DNA of 64,000 bases from Petrosia ficiformis (lineage: Eukaryota > Porifera > Demospongiae > Haplosclerida > Petrosiidae). Each line of letters opens with the position of its first letter. The stretch's first letter is position 1. The translations under genes and the position numbers were made by a program. The notes under the pieces are model-generated. The model made no database searches, was not told where the DNA came from, and saw only the letters and a list, made by a program, of their open reading frames with translations. The stretch spans positions 3,220,374-3,284,373 of the forward strand of contig OX345652.1 in the NCBI GenBank assembly GCA_947044365.1, written 5' to 3'. Shown here in pieces: positions 22,463 through 33,300 of this stretch.

Positions 22463-23854
22463 TTATGCTTCATTTCCCAAGATTGGCAATTTGTAACACA
22501 ATTTTAAAATACGACGCCCAGCAAAATATCCATAAATAAACCAAATAGTTCCTATAACAATCATTGCAAAAAGCCGTTGAAAGAATAATTCAATTCGAAG
22601 AGGAATATAGATCAATAACACATAGATAAGTACATACAACAGCAAATGCACAGAAATCTCAATTTTGGTCGCAAAACTCATTTTAAGTCGGCCAAGTAAA
22701 TGAAGAAAATAGCAATATGGAATATACATCATGAACAGTATAAGTGTGACCCACATACCATACACAAACCAAGCCTCTTTTGGTGGCATAAGGGTTGGTA
22801 CATTTTGAAATGCTAAGTAGTAAGACAAAAGCTCAGCAAACAAAGGGAAACATGTTGCAATCCAACTGCTAGGAGTAAGATGGCCTGCAAACATGGAGAT
22901 TTTAGGTAAATGTTTTTCTAATCTTCGATGAAGCACGCGTCCAAAACATCCTAATAAAATGAAAAGCATAGTCATAGCTACAAGTGGAATCCAGTTATAA
23001 AGATCCCATACAGATGGTTCGTTATGTCTTGATGGCAGTCTTTCTCTTAATTCATTCCATTTCCAGTTTAGATCAAACAGTGGATAGGTCCACCATTGTG
23101 TTGGCTTCATAGAGCCCAGAGTGTAGTGAATTATCTTGTTTGAAATGACCCAGTGACTATTGTGTAGGTAGTACACTGCATCACCATTGTATCCATCAGG
23201 AAGACGCATTGGATTCTCATGAAAGAGTTCAGTGCTTGCATTAAACATGGTCGCATACTTTAAATTTTCATAGTACATGTTTAGAATCTGTTGATCACCA
23301 CGGTAATGACCGATTTGTTTTTTGTCAATGTCTGTAAATGATTTGATAATGCTGTCAAATTCCGTTTTTGATGGCTTCACTACCAGCACTCCTGAGTTGA
23401 ATTGATCAGAATTACGATAGACAGCACAGAATTTTCCACATTTAAAGAGCTCATCCACATTTGTCACAACTATGGTATCAGCATCAAGCCACACAATCCT
23501 ACGATATTCTTCTAACAACCACAAATTCACCTTTGCTGTATGTTTGTTATAACGATCAAGTGCAAATAACCTTCCTACTGATTTCACTGTCCAACCATCG
23601 TTTACAAGTACTCTTCTTGTACTTTCAGGAACGTTATCTAGGCATAATACAACATATTCATTGACTGTTTTTGACTCCCTTAGAGATTGCCCTAGAACTC
23701 GAAGGCTAAGTTCAAATCCGACATTTTTTACCGAGCCGCTTTCATACAGCATTGTGATGAATGCATCACGACTAGTTATAGAACTTGTGGCAGCAATGAG
23801 TTCGTCAGACAGCACCAGAATTAGGTATATAATACTAAGTTTACTGGGTGGCAT
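22463..23854 (-). CDS. GT8 glycosyltransferase with C-terminal membrane domain, copy 1
   Basis: An intronless 463-codon frame. It begins with a short hydrophobic leader, then a GT8 (glycogenin-like) catalytic domain: TMLYESG at the start, VLGQSLRESKTVNEYVVLCL, the metal-binding DxD motif in RIVWLDADTIV, FNSGVLVVKPS, GDQQILN and a PMRLPDGYNGDAVYYL block. About six hydrophobic helices follow from residue ~300. This order, including the R-L-P-x-G-Y motif followed by W-W-x-x-P, is that of the plant PGSIP6/IPUT1 group, which glucuronosylates inositol phosphorylceramide in the Golgi. A lipid or glycan substrate in the secretory pathway is therefore likely but not shown. Two further copies lie next to it (24612-26075 and 27433-28801). 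Confidence 0.88.
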   Translation of the reverse strand: MPPSKLSIIYLILVLSDELIAATSSITSRDAFITMLYESGSVKNVGFELSLRVLGQSLRESKTVNEYVVLCLDNVPESTRRVLVNDGWTVKSVGRLFALDRYNKHTAKVNLWLLEEYRRIVWLDADTIVVTNVDELFKCGKFCAVYRNSDQFNSGVLVVKPSKTEFDSIIKSFTDIDKKQIGHYRGDQQILNMYYENLKYATMFNASTELFHENPMRLPDGYNGDAVYYLHNSHWVISNKIIHYTLGSMKPTQWWTYPLFDLNWKWNELRERLPSRHNEPSVWDLYNWIPLVAMTMLFILLGCFGRVLHRRLEKHLPKISMFAGHLTPSSWIATCFPLFAELLSYYLAFQNVPTLMPPKEAWFVYGMWVTLILFMMYIPYCYFLHLLGRLKMSFATKIEISVHLLLYVLIYVLLIYIPLRIELFFQRLFAMIVIGTIWFIYGYFAGRRILKLCYKLPILGNEA

Positions 23855-24611
23855 GTTAGTATGTTACATTAATTAAATTATATCATGGGCGTGGTTGCCT
23901 AATATATGATTCGCCAAATTAAGGTAGTACTAGTGAGTGGGCGGATGCGACTCCAATCCCAGTTTAGGCCCTGGGATCGTTGGGGATATCATCCATTTTG
24001 TTTGAGTTGATTTTTAATAAATCCCACTGCTAAATGATTGTAAGTAGTGGATATTTAATAAATTTCCACGCAGTTATGGTAGTGATTTATTAAATTCCAC
24101 TATAAAATAATTTTGATACAAACGGCACTCCATACCGCATCAACTACAGACACACTGTGATTCACCAAAGTGAATGTACGTAATCACTCTCCATGTGGAT
24201 TAACTAGAACATCATCAAACATGAATACTAGCAAATGTTTCATATTATAATACAAAGATCAATAATAATTCTTCTGTGTTGCAAGCTTGTGCAGCTACTT
24301 GAAAGAGTTTGAGCACATTTTTGGAATTAAGTGCTTTCAAGCATTTATCATGCATTTATAACATTAGCCTGCACCTGATAAGCACCTTTTAAGTACAAAC
24401 ACTGCAAGCCCTTTGTACACTTCTCCTATAGTCTATAGGAGGTTCTTCAGTATAGCAGGAAAGCTGCCGACTTGCAAACACTACTCTTCGCAACTAATGT
24501 TTATACAGTGTATATAACAATGAATATTTTTAAAATTGACTGATTGGATAAGAAAAATTAGAACAACAAAACATTGGAAAAGCTATAGATATATTATATA
24601 TATGGTAATTT
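23855..24611. other. Spacer between GT8 copies
   Basis: AT-rich DNA without a supported exon. It should contain the promoter of the copy at 22463-23854. A short inverted pair around TTAATAAAT/ATTTATTAA is visible near 24015-24075. Confidence 0.5.
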
Positions 24612-26075
24612 TTAGTATGGGTAACACAATTTTAAAATATGACGCCCAGCAAAATATCCATAACTAAACCAAATAATTCCTATAAGAATCATTGCTAAAA
24701 GCCGTTGAAAGAATAATTCAATTTGAAGAGGAATATAGTATAACAACATGTAAATAAATACATACGGCAAGGAAAGTATACAAATCTCTATTTTGGTAGC
24801 AAAAGTCATCCTAAGTCTGCCAAGCCATTGAAGAATATAGCAATATGGAATATACATCATGAACAATATAAGTGTGACCCACATACCATACACAAACCAG
24901 GCCTCTTTTGGTGGCATAATGGTTGGTACATTTTGAAATGCTAAGTAATAAGAAAAAAGCTCAGCAAATAAAGGGAAACATGTTGCAATCCAACTCCTTG
25001 GAGTAAGATAAATTGTAAATTCAGAGAATTTCGATCTATGATTTTGTAATCCTCGATGAAAAACGTGTCCAAAACATCCTAATAAAATTAAAATCATAGT
25101 TATAACTACAAGCGGAATCCAGTTATAAAGATCCCATACTGATGGTTCGTTATGTCTTGATGGCAGTCTTTCTCTTAATTCATTCCATCTCCAGTTTAGA
25201 TCAAACAGTGGATAGCTCCACCATTGTGTTGGCTTTATAGAGCCCAGAGTGTAGTGAATTATCTTCAATTCACTGCTTGGAATTTCCCACTGATTGTTTA
25301 TGTAGTACAATGCAACATCTCCATTATATCCACCTGAGAGACGCATTGGATTCTCGTGATAGACTTTAGCACTGGCATTAAACATGGTTGTGTACTTTAA
25401 GTTTTCATAGTGCTTGTTCAGAATATACTGATCACCAGTTCTGTGATGTACCTGTTTACTACTGTCTATAAATGTTTTCAGAATACTATCAAATTCAGTT
25501 TTTGATGGCTTCACTACCAGCACTCCTGAGTTGAATTGATCAGAATTACGATAGACAGCACAGAATTTTCCACATTTAAAGAGCTCATCCACATTTGACA
25601 CAACTATGGTATCAGCATCAAGCCACACAATCCTACGATATTCTTCTAACAACCATAATTTCACTTTTGTTGAGTGTCTGTTGTAATAAGTAATCTGTGT
25701 AAATAGTCTTTCTACTGATTTCACTGTCCAACCATCGTTTTCAAGCACTCTTTTTGTACTTTCAGGAACGTCATCTAGGCATAATACAACATATTCATTG
25801 ACTGTTTTTGACTCCCTTAGAGATTGCCCTAGAACTCGAACACTAAGTTCAAATCCTGCATCTTTTAACAAGTCATTATGATACAGCATTGTAACAAATG
25901 CATCTCGAGTTGTAACAGAACTTTCAGCAGCAATGAGTTCATCAGACAGCACCAAACTTAGACAAATATAGTATATACTAAACATCACCATCTTCTCAAA
26001 ATTCCAACCAGCTTTATAGCGTTTACACGCCCCTATATAGCCCTCCCCTCTCGTCGCTGTTATCGTTGTCGACAT
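24612..26075 (-). CDS. GT8 glycosyltransferase with C-terminal membrane domain, copy 2
   Basis: An intronless frame of 487 codons with the same layout as the copy at 22463-23854, in tandem on the same strand. The likely start is the Met near 25991 (residue 29), which begins a signal-like MVMFSIYYICLSLVL; the longer N-terminus is poorly hydrophobic. The DxD motif (WLDADTIV), FNSGVLVVKPS, GDQYILN and PMRLSGGYNGDVALYY are intact, followed by the multi-helix tail ending at LCYPY. About 760 bp separate it from copy 1. Activity is presumed; the substrate is unknown. Confidence 0.87.
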   Translation of the reverse strand: MSTTITATRGEGYIGACKRYKAGWNFEKMVMFSIYYICLSLVLSDELIAAESSVTTRDAFVTMLYHNDLLKDAGFELSVRVLGQSLRESKTVNEYVVLCLDDVPESTKRVLENDGWTVKSVERLFTQITYYNRHSTKVKLWLLEEYRRIVWLDADTIVVSNVDELFKCGKFCAVYRNSDQFNSGVLVVKPSKTEFDSILKTFIDSSKQVHHRTGDQYILNKHYENLKYTTMFNASAKVYHENPMRLSGGYNGDVALYYINNQWEIPSSELKIIHYTLGSIKPTQWWSYPLFDLNWRWNELRERLPSRHNEPSVWDLYNWIPLVVITMILILLGCFGHVFHRGLQNHRSKFSEFTIYLTPRSWIATCFPLFAELFSYYLAFQNVPTIMPPKEAWFVYGMWVTLILFMMYIPYCYILQWLGRLRMTFATKIEICILSLPYVFIYMLLYYIPLQIELFFQRLLAMILIGIIWFSYGYFAGRHILKLCYPY

Positions 26076-27432
26076 GTCACACTCAGTTAATTAATTTGCC
26101 ACAACTTTAATAAATTACCTCCAAACTTTTAACTGAGAAGAAAGTCAAAATGCTCCATTGGTAATTTGGTATTAATTCCCACTTCACAATTTATTGTATA
26201 GCCAGTCGCAGGTATAATCAAAAAACAAACATTTAAAAAACATGAAAGAGCATGTATGGATATCAAACCGAAAAAAAAAACAGAAACAAGATTGGAATGA
26301 TACATAAGTTGTATTAAATTAACTAACCACTTCCACGTTACATAAGTATAGTTTCTTTGTGTTTTGCCTTTACTCTAGCAGTATTTAGTTTTCTTAAAAT
26401 TATGATAATTATATATAGATCAAAGGACTGCAGCAGTAAAACAATGAACAATACATGCAACTATATAACATCATAGATCTAGAGTTTGTTTACCATATAA
26501 TTTCAATGAGCAATAACATAATTCGACTTGACAGTCTTCTGAAATATGCACGATAGGTGTCTAAAACTTCAACGAAGACAGCAAAGTCAGTCAATGCTCA
26601 AATAAACCACAAGTACATATATAAATTAACTTTACTGACTAATATGTTTTGACCATCAACCTCACGAGGCTTCACATTGTGTGCATGGCCTTCAGCACTG
26701 AGCCCTGTGGGGGAATACCCCCTCCCCCTCAGTGGACCTGCTGGATTGAACCCAACACTTACAACACCCAAGACAATGTCATTGCATCATAAGTCATTAA
26801 ACATTGTTCCAACTATATTTGATTAACATCATGATAAGTCATTTATACACTGTTCATCTAACAACAGTATTAATAATTCCCATTGATGTTTACTGCTTAC
26901 AGAAATCAAAACTGATGCCACTGATCGAAGCACTCAAACTAGCATAAAAATTTAGCAAAAGTAACTGCTTATTATAGTTCAATAGTATGAAGCTCTATGC
27001 TGGATAATCTGAGTATACTTTCACTGTTAGATAATATGCATAAGTTTGATGTATCAAAGTGGCTGACTTGGCAAAACACATTTTGCTGATCAAAGAACAC
27101 AATCTCTTGGCTGGTCGCTCATACCTGCATGGTGTTTGTTCACCTATAATACAGATTGTCTGAGAAGGACTTCACTGCAAATCTTCCTTCGTCTGATTCT
27201 TGCACGGAGGCACCATCTCTATGCAACAATCAGCTCAGGTTGATTCTTCCTGCAGATGCAAAAAAAAATGCTAAAACGTTCCAAGTTGGCCACACCTCTA
27301 CGAAACTACAGAAGTTAATGAAAGGGGTGACAAACTGAAACTTAACAAAATAATTATGATATAATGCCACTCATTTTAATTAAGGTCAGGCACACCCTTC
27401 ACTATTAGGAAGTTGCTGCAAAAAAGGGCTGA
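26076..27432. other. Spacer between divergent GT8 copies 2 and 3
   Basis: No supported gene. It holds A-rich tracts and, near 26690-26760, a C/G-run block (CCCTGTGGGGGAATACCCCC). Short open frames here lack codon or splice support. It presumably carries promoters for both flanking GT8 copies, which point away from each other. Confidence 0.5.
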
Positions 27433-28801
27433 ATGGTCGCTAGTATTTTTACATACTGCATTTGTACAGCTTTGGTGCTGTGTGACGAACTCATTGCTGC
27501 TACAAGTTCTATTACTAATCAAGATGCATTCGTTACAATGCTGTATTATGACCACTCGTTAATAAAAGATGTAGGATTTGAACTTAGTGTTCGAGTTTTA
27601 GGACAATCTTTAAGGGAGTCGAAAACAGTCCATGAATACGTAGTATTATGCTTAGAGAACGCCTGAAAGTACAAAAAGATTGCTTGAAAGCGATGGTTGG
27701 ACAGTGAAATCAGTAGAGAGGTTATTTGCACATGATCGTTATAGCAAACACACAACAAAGGTGAAATTGTGGCTGTTAGAAGAATATCGCAGGATTGTAT
27801 GGCTTGATGCCGATACCATAGTTGTGTCAAATGTTGATGAGCTGTTTAAATGTGGAAAATTCTGTGCTGCCTATTCTACTGCTGATCATTTCAATGCAGG
27901 AGTGATGATAGTGAAGCCATCAAAAACTGAATTTGACAGCATTGTCAAAATATTTACAGACACAGACAAAAAGCAACTGGACCATAACCCTGGTGATCAA
28001 TGGTTTCTAAACATGTTCTACAAAAACTTGAAGTATTCGACCATGTTTAATGCCAGCACTGAACTGTTTCAAGAAAATCCAATGCGTCTTCCAGCTGGAT
28101 ATAATGGAAATGTTGGACACTACTACATAGAGAATTGTCATTGGCACGTTTCAAACAAGATAATTCACTACACTCTGGGCCCTATAAAGCCAACACAATG
28201 GTGGAGCTATCCACTGTTTGATCTAAACTGGAAATGGAATGAATTAAGAGAAAGACTACCATCAAGACACGATGAACCTTCGGTATGGGATCTTTATAAC
28301 TGGATTCCACTTGTAGTTATGACTGCAGTTTTCCTTTTATTAGGATGTTTTGGACGCATTCTTCATCAAGTATTTGAAAATCATAAAACGAAATTCTCTA
28401 AATTTACAGTTTATTTTACTCCTAGCAGTTGGATTGCAACATGTTTCCCTTTATTTGCTGAGGTTTTTTCTCACTATTTGGCATTTCACAATGTTCCAAC
28501 CATTATGCCACCAAAAGAGGCCTGGTTTGTGTATGGTATGTGGGTCACACTTGTATTGTTCATGACTTATATTCCATATTGCTATTTTCTTCACTCACTT
28601 GGCCGACTTAGGATGACTTTAGCTACCAAAATTGAGATTTGTACGTATTTGTTGTTGTATATACTTATCTACATATTATTAATCTATATTCCTCTTAAAA
28701 TTGAATTATGTTTTCAGCGGCTTTTAGCAATGATTCTAATAGGGATTATTTGGTTTATTTATGGATATGTTGCTGGCCGTCGTATATTAGATTTGTGTTA
28801 A
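27433..28801 (+). pseudogene. GT8 glycosyltransferase copy 3 with 2-nt deletion
   Basis: The plus-strand copy aligns along its whole length with the two minus-strand copies. At 27661 the coding line breaks: the copies read N-V-P-E-S-T where this one has AAC GCC TGA. Two missing bases explain the shift, and the frame resumes at once (27680-28801). Everything else is intact, including WLDADTIV, FNAGVMIVKPS, GDQWFLN, PMRLPAGYNGN and the membrane tail ending in GRRILDLC. It is either a young pseudogene or a sequencing/assembly error in a working gene. Inverted orientation relative to its neighbours points to local inversion or inverted duplication. Confidence 0.8.
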
Positions 28802-28939
28802 AATTTTCCAATTTTAATTATACAATAGAAATTATTAATTAAAAATTATATTTTTGTCCCAATTAATTATTTTTGTCGTGGCACATGCAGAATATTTTTT
28901 GTAATTTGTAATCTGTTTGAGTTTTTTGTCTATATAATT

Positions 28940-29197
28940 TTAAACACCAATTCCACCCTTAGTTTCTCTAACAGTCAAAGAGGATAACCATAAATCCAGC
29001 CTCACAGTTATTATAACTGTTAATCTGATTGCATTGGGACAAATGTGTGAAATTCTCAGATTGTAAGTTCCATAATTATTTTTGGACACATCATTATATA
29101 GATCAAACAGAATAATTTGGGTTAAAAATTCAATAGGCTTGTACGCTAAATGATTTGTCTTGAAAAACTCAATGATACATTTTACCATTTCTCTGCG
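28940..29197 (-). CDS. Unrecognised single exon candidate
   Basis: A minus-strand frame follows a good acceptor (TTTTGTTTTTGCAG, ending at 29198) and runs 85 codons to a stop. It begins RREMVKCIIEFFKTNHLAYK and includes hydrophobic and charged stretches. I do not recognise the family. It could be the last exon of a gene whose upstream exons lie between 29.2 and 30.3 kb, but none was identified there. The stretch may also be open by chance. Confidence 0.25.
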   Translation of the reverse strand, partial: RREMVKCIIEFFKTNHLAYKPIEFLTQIILFDLYNDVSKNNYGTYNLRISHICPNAIRLTVIITVRLDLWLSSLTVRETKGGIGV

Positions 29198-30344
29198 CTG
29201 CAAAAACAAAATTGTTAAAATAACTAATTTATTTGTTAGTACATTTGCAAAGGAATAGTGGAATTTGTAACTCCATTGGTCATGTAGGTTGTTATGACAT
29301 CATGATGGTGACATACATGTAATTATAATTCAATTATCCTTATCCTGTCTAATAGATATACAAATAAGCAGAATAAAATTTTAATTAAATCATTTTAGGT
29401 TTCCAAGCCATCTTTGTGCATCTGATTGAGATATTAGACATGATAATTGACTATAATTGATACATATATCATATTTTAATATAATTAGTACAAAGTAGAT
29501 ATGGTATCCTGAACAATCAACTAATTCTTAAATCCTTGCAACCACACCAACTAGTACATTTGACAATTCTATTTTTGCAGTGTGTGTACATGATTCAGTA
29601 AAGTAGAAAATTACAAGCAGGAAAGGTGCAATATAATCTTCACTATCATAGTTGGAGAGGATTAATATACTAATTACCCTCTGCGAACTTTGAACTTAGT
29701 AATGGGTGACTGGCAGGATCTTTTTGAGTTATGCTATATCATATTTCTTATGTTAATTTTATTAGCCCAGTACTTTTATATAGTACATCCTACCACTCAG
29801 AATACACTATGAGGTGTGTATAATGTACTCCATGCATAATAATGATAAAACCAAAAGCAATGCATTTGTAACCATGGAATAATATGAGGAGTCACAGACT
29901 CCACCAAGAATTATATACATAGCAACTACATGCCATCATATACACCATTGGTTGGCTTAATGTTTATCATCTGAATCATTTTTGATGAGCTAATTCATTA
30001 GCTGATTCACACAAGTATGTTCATTTAATCTGGTATTCTAATCAAGTCTTATTGTGTATGAAGTGCCATCTGTGTCAAAAATGCATTTATAAATATTAAT
30101 AAGTTAAAATAATTCGAAGTATTATTTGTAAGTACAGTAAATAATTCTAAAATTATGCATAATCACTTGTTGAAAACATAATTATCATGCAACTTTAAAT
30201 TTACAATTCACAAATTGGACACACCTCATTACATATTAATGCAACCCATATAGTGGTTTAAATTAAAAATAAAAAAAAACATTTTTTATGCAGTAATAAG
30301 ATTAAAACAGTATAGTATAATTTATTAAAATCTTGTATATCTAT
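29198..30344. other. AT-rich spacer, no gene recognised
   Basis: Mostly AT-rich unique-looking sequence between the candidate exon at 28940-29197 and the end of the second beta-helix gene. No tandem repeat, inverted repeat or exon could be supported. Confidence 0.5.
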
Positions 30345-33300
30345 TCACGCATAATCCAAAAGTGATTCTCTGAGATTAGAATCATCATAATAACTATCCT
30401 CAGTATCATTAACAGATATTGGTACATTAGTATTCACACCAAAACACGATTGTTCTATTTTACGTATTTGAAAACGTGCCTTCATCCATAATTGGATCAA
30501 CTTGTCATATTTACTAGTCAGCAATATTACGTGATAGACAACTATCAAGATGAACATTGCAAATACAATCAACAGTAAAGCATTGATTGTGTAAAGAACT
30601 TGTGCAGTTTCGTATTTTCCAACTGAGTAAATTAAAGAAGAATATAAAATGCAAAGGTTTAACATCAAAGAAGTATCCAGTACATTCAGAGCCATTGAGC
30701 GATAAGGTCTTGACAGTGCATGTAGTATCGAGAAACCCATAAAAACTGAACCATTGATGGTGTATAGCATCATGAAATCAGACCCACGATATAGGGAATA
30801 AATAATATATTGTAGCATTACAAGTACTAAACGTAATCCAAACCAATGCTGTTGGTCTTCTTTGTATGGAGCTAAAATAGCATCAAAGAAAGGTTTAAGG
30901 TACTTGCTGATAAAAGCAAATCGAATCCATAGCCTAGCTCCAATGAGAAGGAAGGTATATGGGAGAAGGAATATCACTATCGACAAAACTGATGCAACCA
31001 TTAATCCAATATGATGAGGATCAGAATACAAAATACCACCTTCGAGTAACCATACATTTATGTGATGCAGCTTACCATCTTCAAGAGTGTATAATGTGGC
31101 AACAGAGAATGCATCAATGATTGTAGTAGCAAATCGTGAAAATGAAAGATGGATGATAGTTACTAGGACTGGTATACCAGTGGATGACACAATATAAGAC
31201 ATGGTAGTTGATTTCTTGCTGATGAATATAATTGCTACTATTAAACTTAGGAGATAAAGTGGAAACAGGAAAAGAAAATAAGATTTTTTAATTTCTGTCA
31301 TGCCGTTATAAAAACAAATTGGAAATCCAAGATCAAGATTAAGGAAAGATAAAAAAATGTGATTTAACGAAGAGGGTATTTGCAGGCTCTTTGTCCGAGT
31401 ATGAATTCCAATCATACCAGCATTTGCTATATTGGCATATAATATAAATCCATTAATGGTGCCAGCGGTGAGTGTTAGTCGAAGAATGAACAACACCAGT
31501 ATTAATAAGAAACCTGCAATCATGTAGCCAATTAAACTTAATAACCAGTAGTTAGAACATTCAAAACATTCATCAGACCCAAATACCACACTCTTATTCT
31601 CAATGCATGATCCACATAGCACACCTTCTCGAGAATCAATACAATCACTGGCAATGTTATGTTGCGTCATATTTTTGATACTACAGCTATTTGATGCCAA
31701 TGGACAAGTAACAGCGAGTCCTAATAGTGGTTCTACAGACGAATCAGAAGGTTTGGATGTATATCCAATCCAAATATATGACTGATGTGATACAATTGTT
31801 TGAGTTTTTATATTACACATAATATTTTGTTTCAGTTCCTTATTTGCTATTTTTAACAGATCGCAACATTCACAGATACCAGAAGCACTATTAAACTGGA
31901 AACCACTTGGACAAGGATAAATCAGAACCTTTTGCACAGCTACAGGAGGGTTTCCTGGAAAAGAAAACAAAAAATTACGAATACAATAGCCAGGCTTTGT
32001 ATTTGGGCAATGGTCTGAAGAATAGTGTACTTTGACTTGTATTATCACTTCGGTACAGAATTGAATATCTTCCTGCAACTGAAATTGCTTTGTAGATGGA
32101 TATAAAGTAATACCAGGCTGACTGAGTAAAATCTGAGCACCGACACTTTTATTGTTACCATCCAATGCAGCTAAATAAATAGATAAGGATTGACCTGGAT
32201 ATATACTTTCTGACGCTGGAAAATGAGTTGATGTTTGATTTTTTGGAATATTCTCATTATCACAAACTATGAGTTTTTCAGGCATAGAGGATATGTTGTT
32301 ATGGTAATTTTGGGGATTATCTTCAAATGAAAATACACTTGCATACAATTTAAACTCCTGACCCATTGATAAATTTTGTTGTTGACAGTTATAAAGTGGT
32401 GATACTAGTATAGAATTACCACCATTATTAGCACTATTATTTTGAAATGTCATTTTAATGTTTGCATAAGATCCATTTTCACTTTTGTTGTTTTCTTTTG
32501 GAAATTGGAGAATGCATACACCATCAAATACTTCTTCTTTGTCACTCCAAATTGCACCACCAGTTATTAATGCCGTGTTGTTGGAAAACCTTGCCTGGAG
32601 ACCAGTCTCAATAATAAGTTTAGAGTAACCTCGTAATTTGAAAGCAGCACCATAAAGAGCAAAGCCATTGAGAAATTGTAAATATCCACTCAAATGAAGG
32701 AGACTTGAGAAAGCGTCAAAAACAGAACCAATATTGTTAATAAACAGGCTACCATTTGGAACAGTACCTGAAATATGAACTGCTCTTATATTAAAAAAAC
32801 TAAATATTCCAGCTGCTACATTCGAAAACATACTTGGTTTTTCTTTTCGGCCATTGGATATTGCATTAACATCAGTAAGATATATATGCATTGAATGGAG
32901 TGCTTTAGTTAAAGGAAACAAAGTTTCAGCATAAATGCAAGCTCCAGTGTCAAATGCAATGTTGTTAGAAAAATTCACTTGGTGAAATCGAAAATATAAG
33001 TTTGTGTAATTTTCAAAAAGAGAAACAGATGATAAGTAAACTGCTCCAACTGATTTAACAGACGTTAACCTAAAAAAATTTCCATTATGGTTTTTGAAAG
33101 AACTTCTTTGTACCATTAATATATCCCATTGTGAAGGAAGACGGCTAGCTAAAGACATATTAGTAAAAATAACATGTACCATTACTCCAGCACCATGACA
33201 ATCGGCGAGTAGTATCAAATTACTATCAATTATGGTTTCGTTTATTATAGTTTCTGACTTAGCTACACTATTTACTTTAAGTATTAGAACACCTCCTGCA

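Noticed and set aside
27156..27338. 60-codon frame upstream of GT8 copy 3
   Set aside because: No splice sites, no recognisable domain and no paralog upstream of the other two copies.
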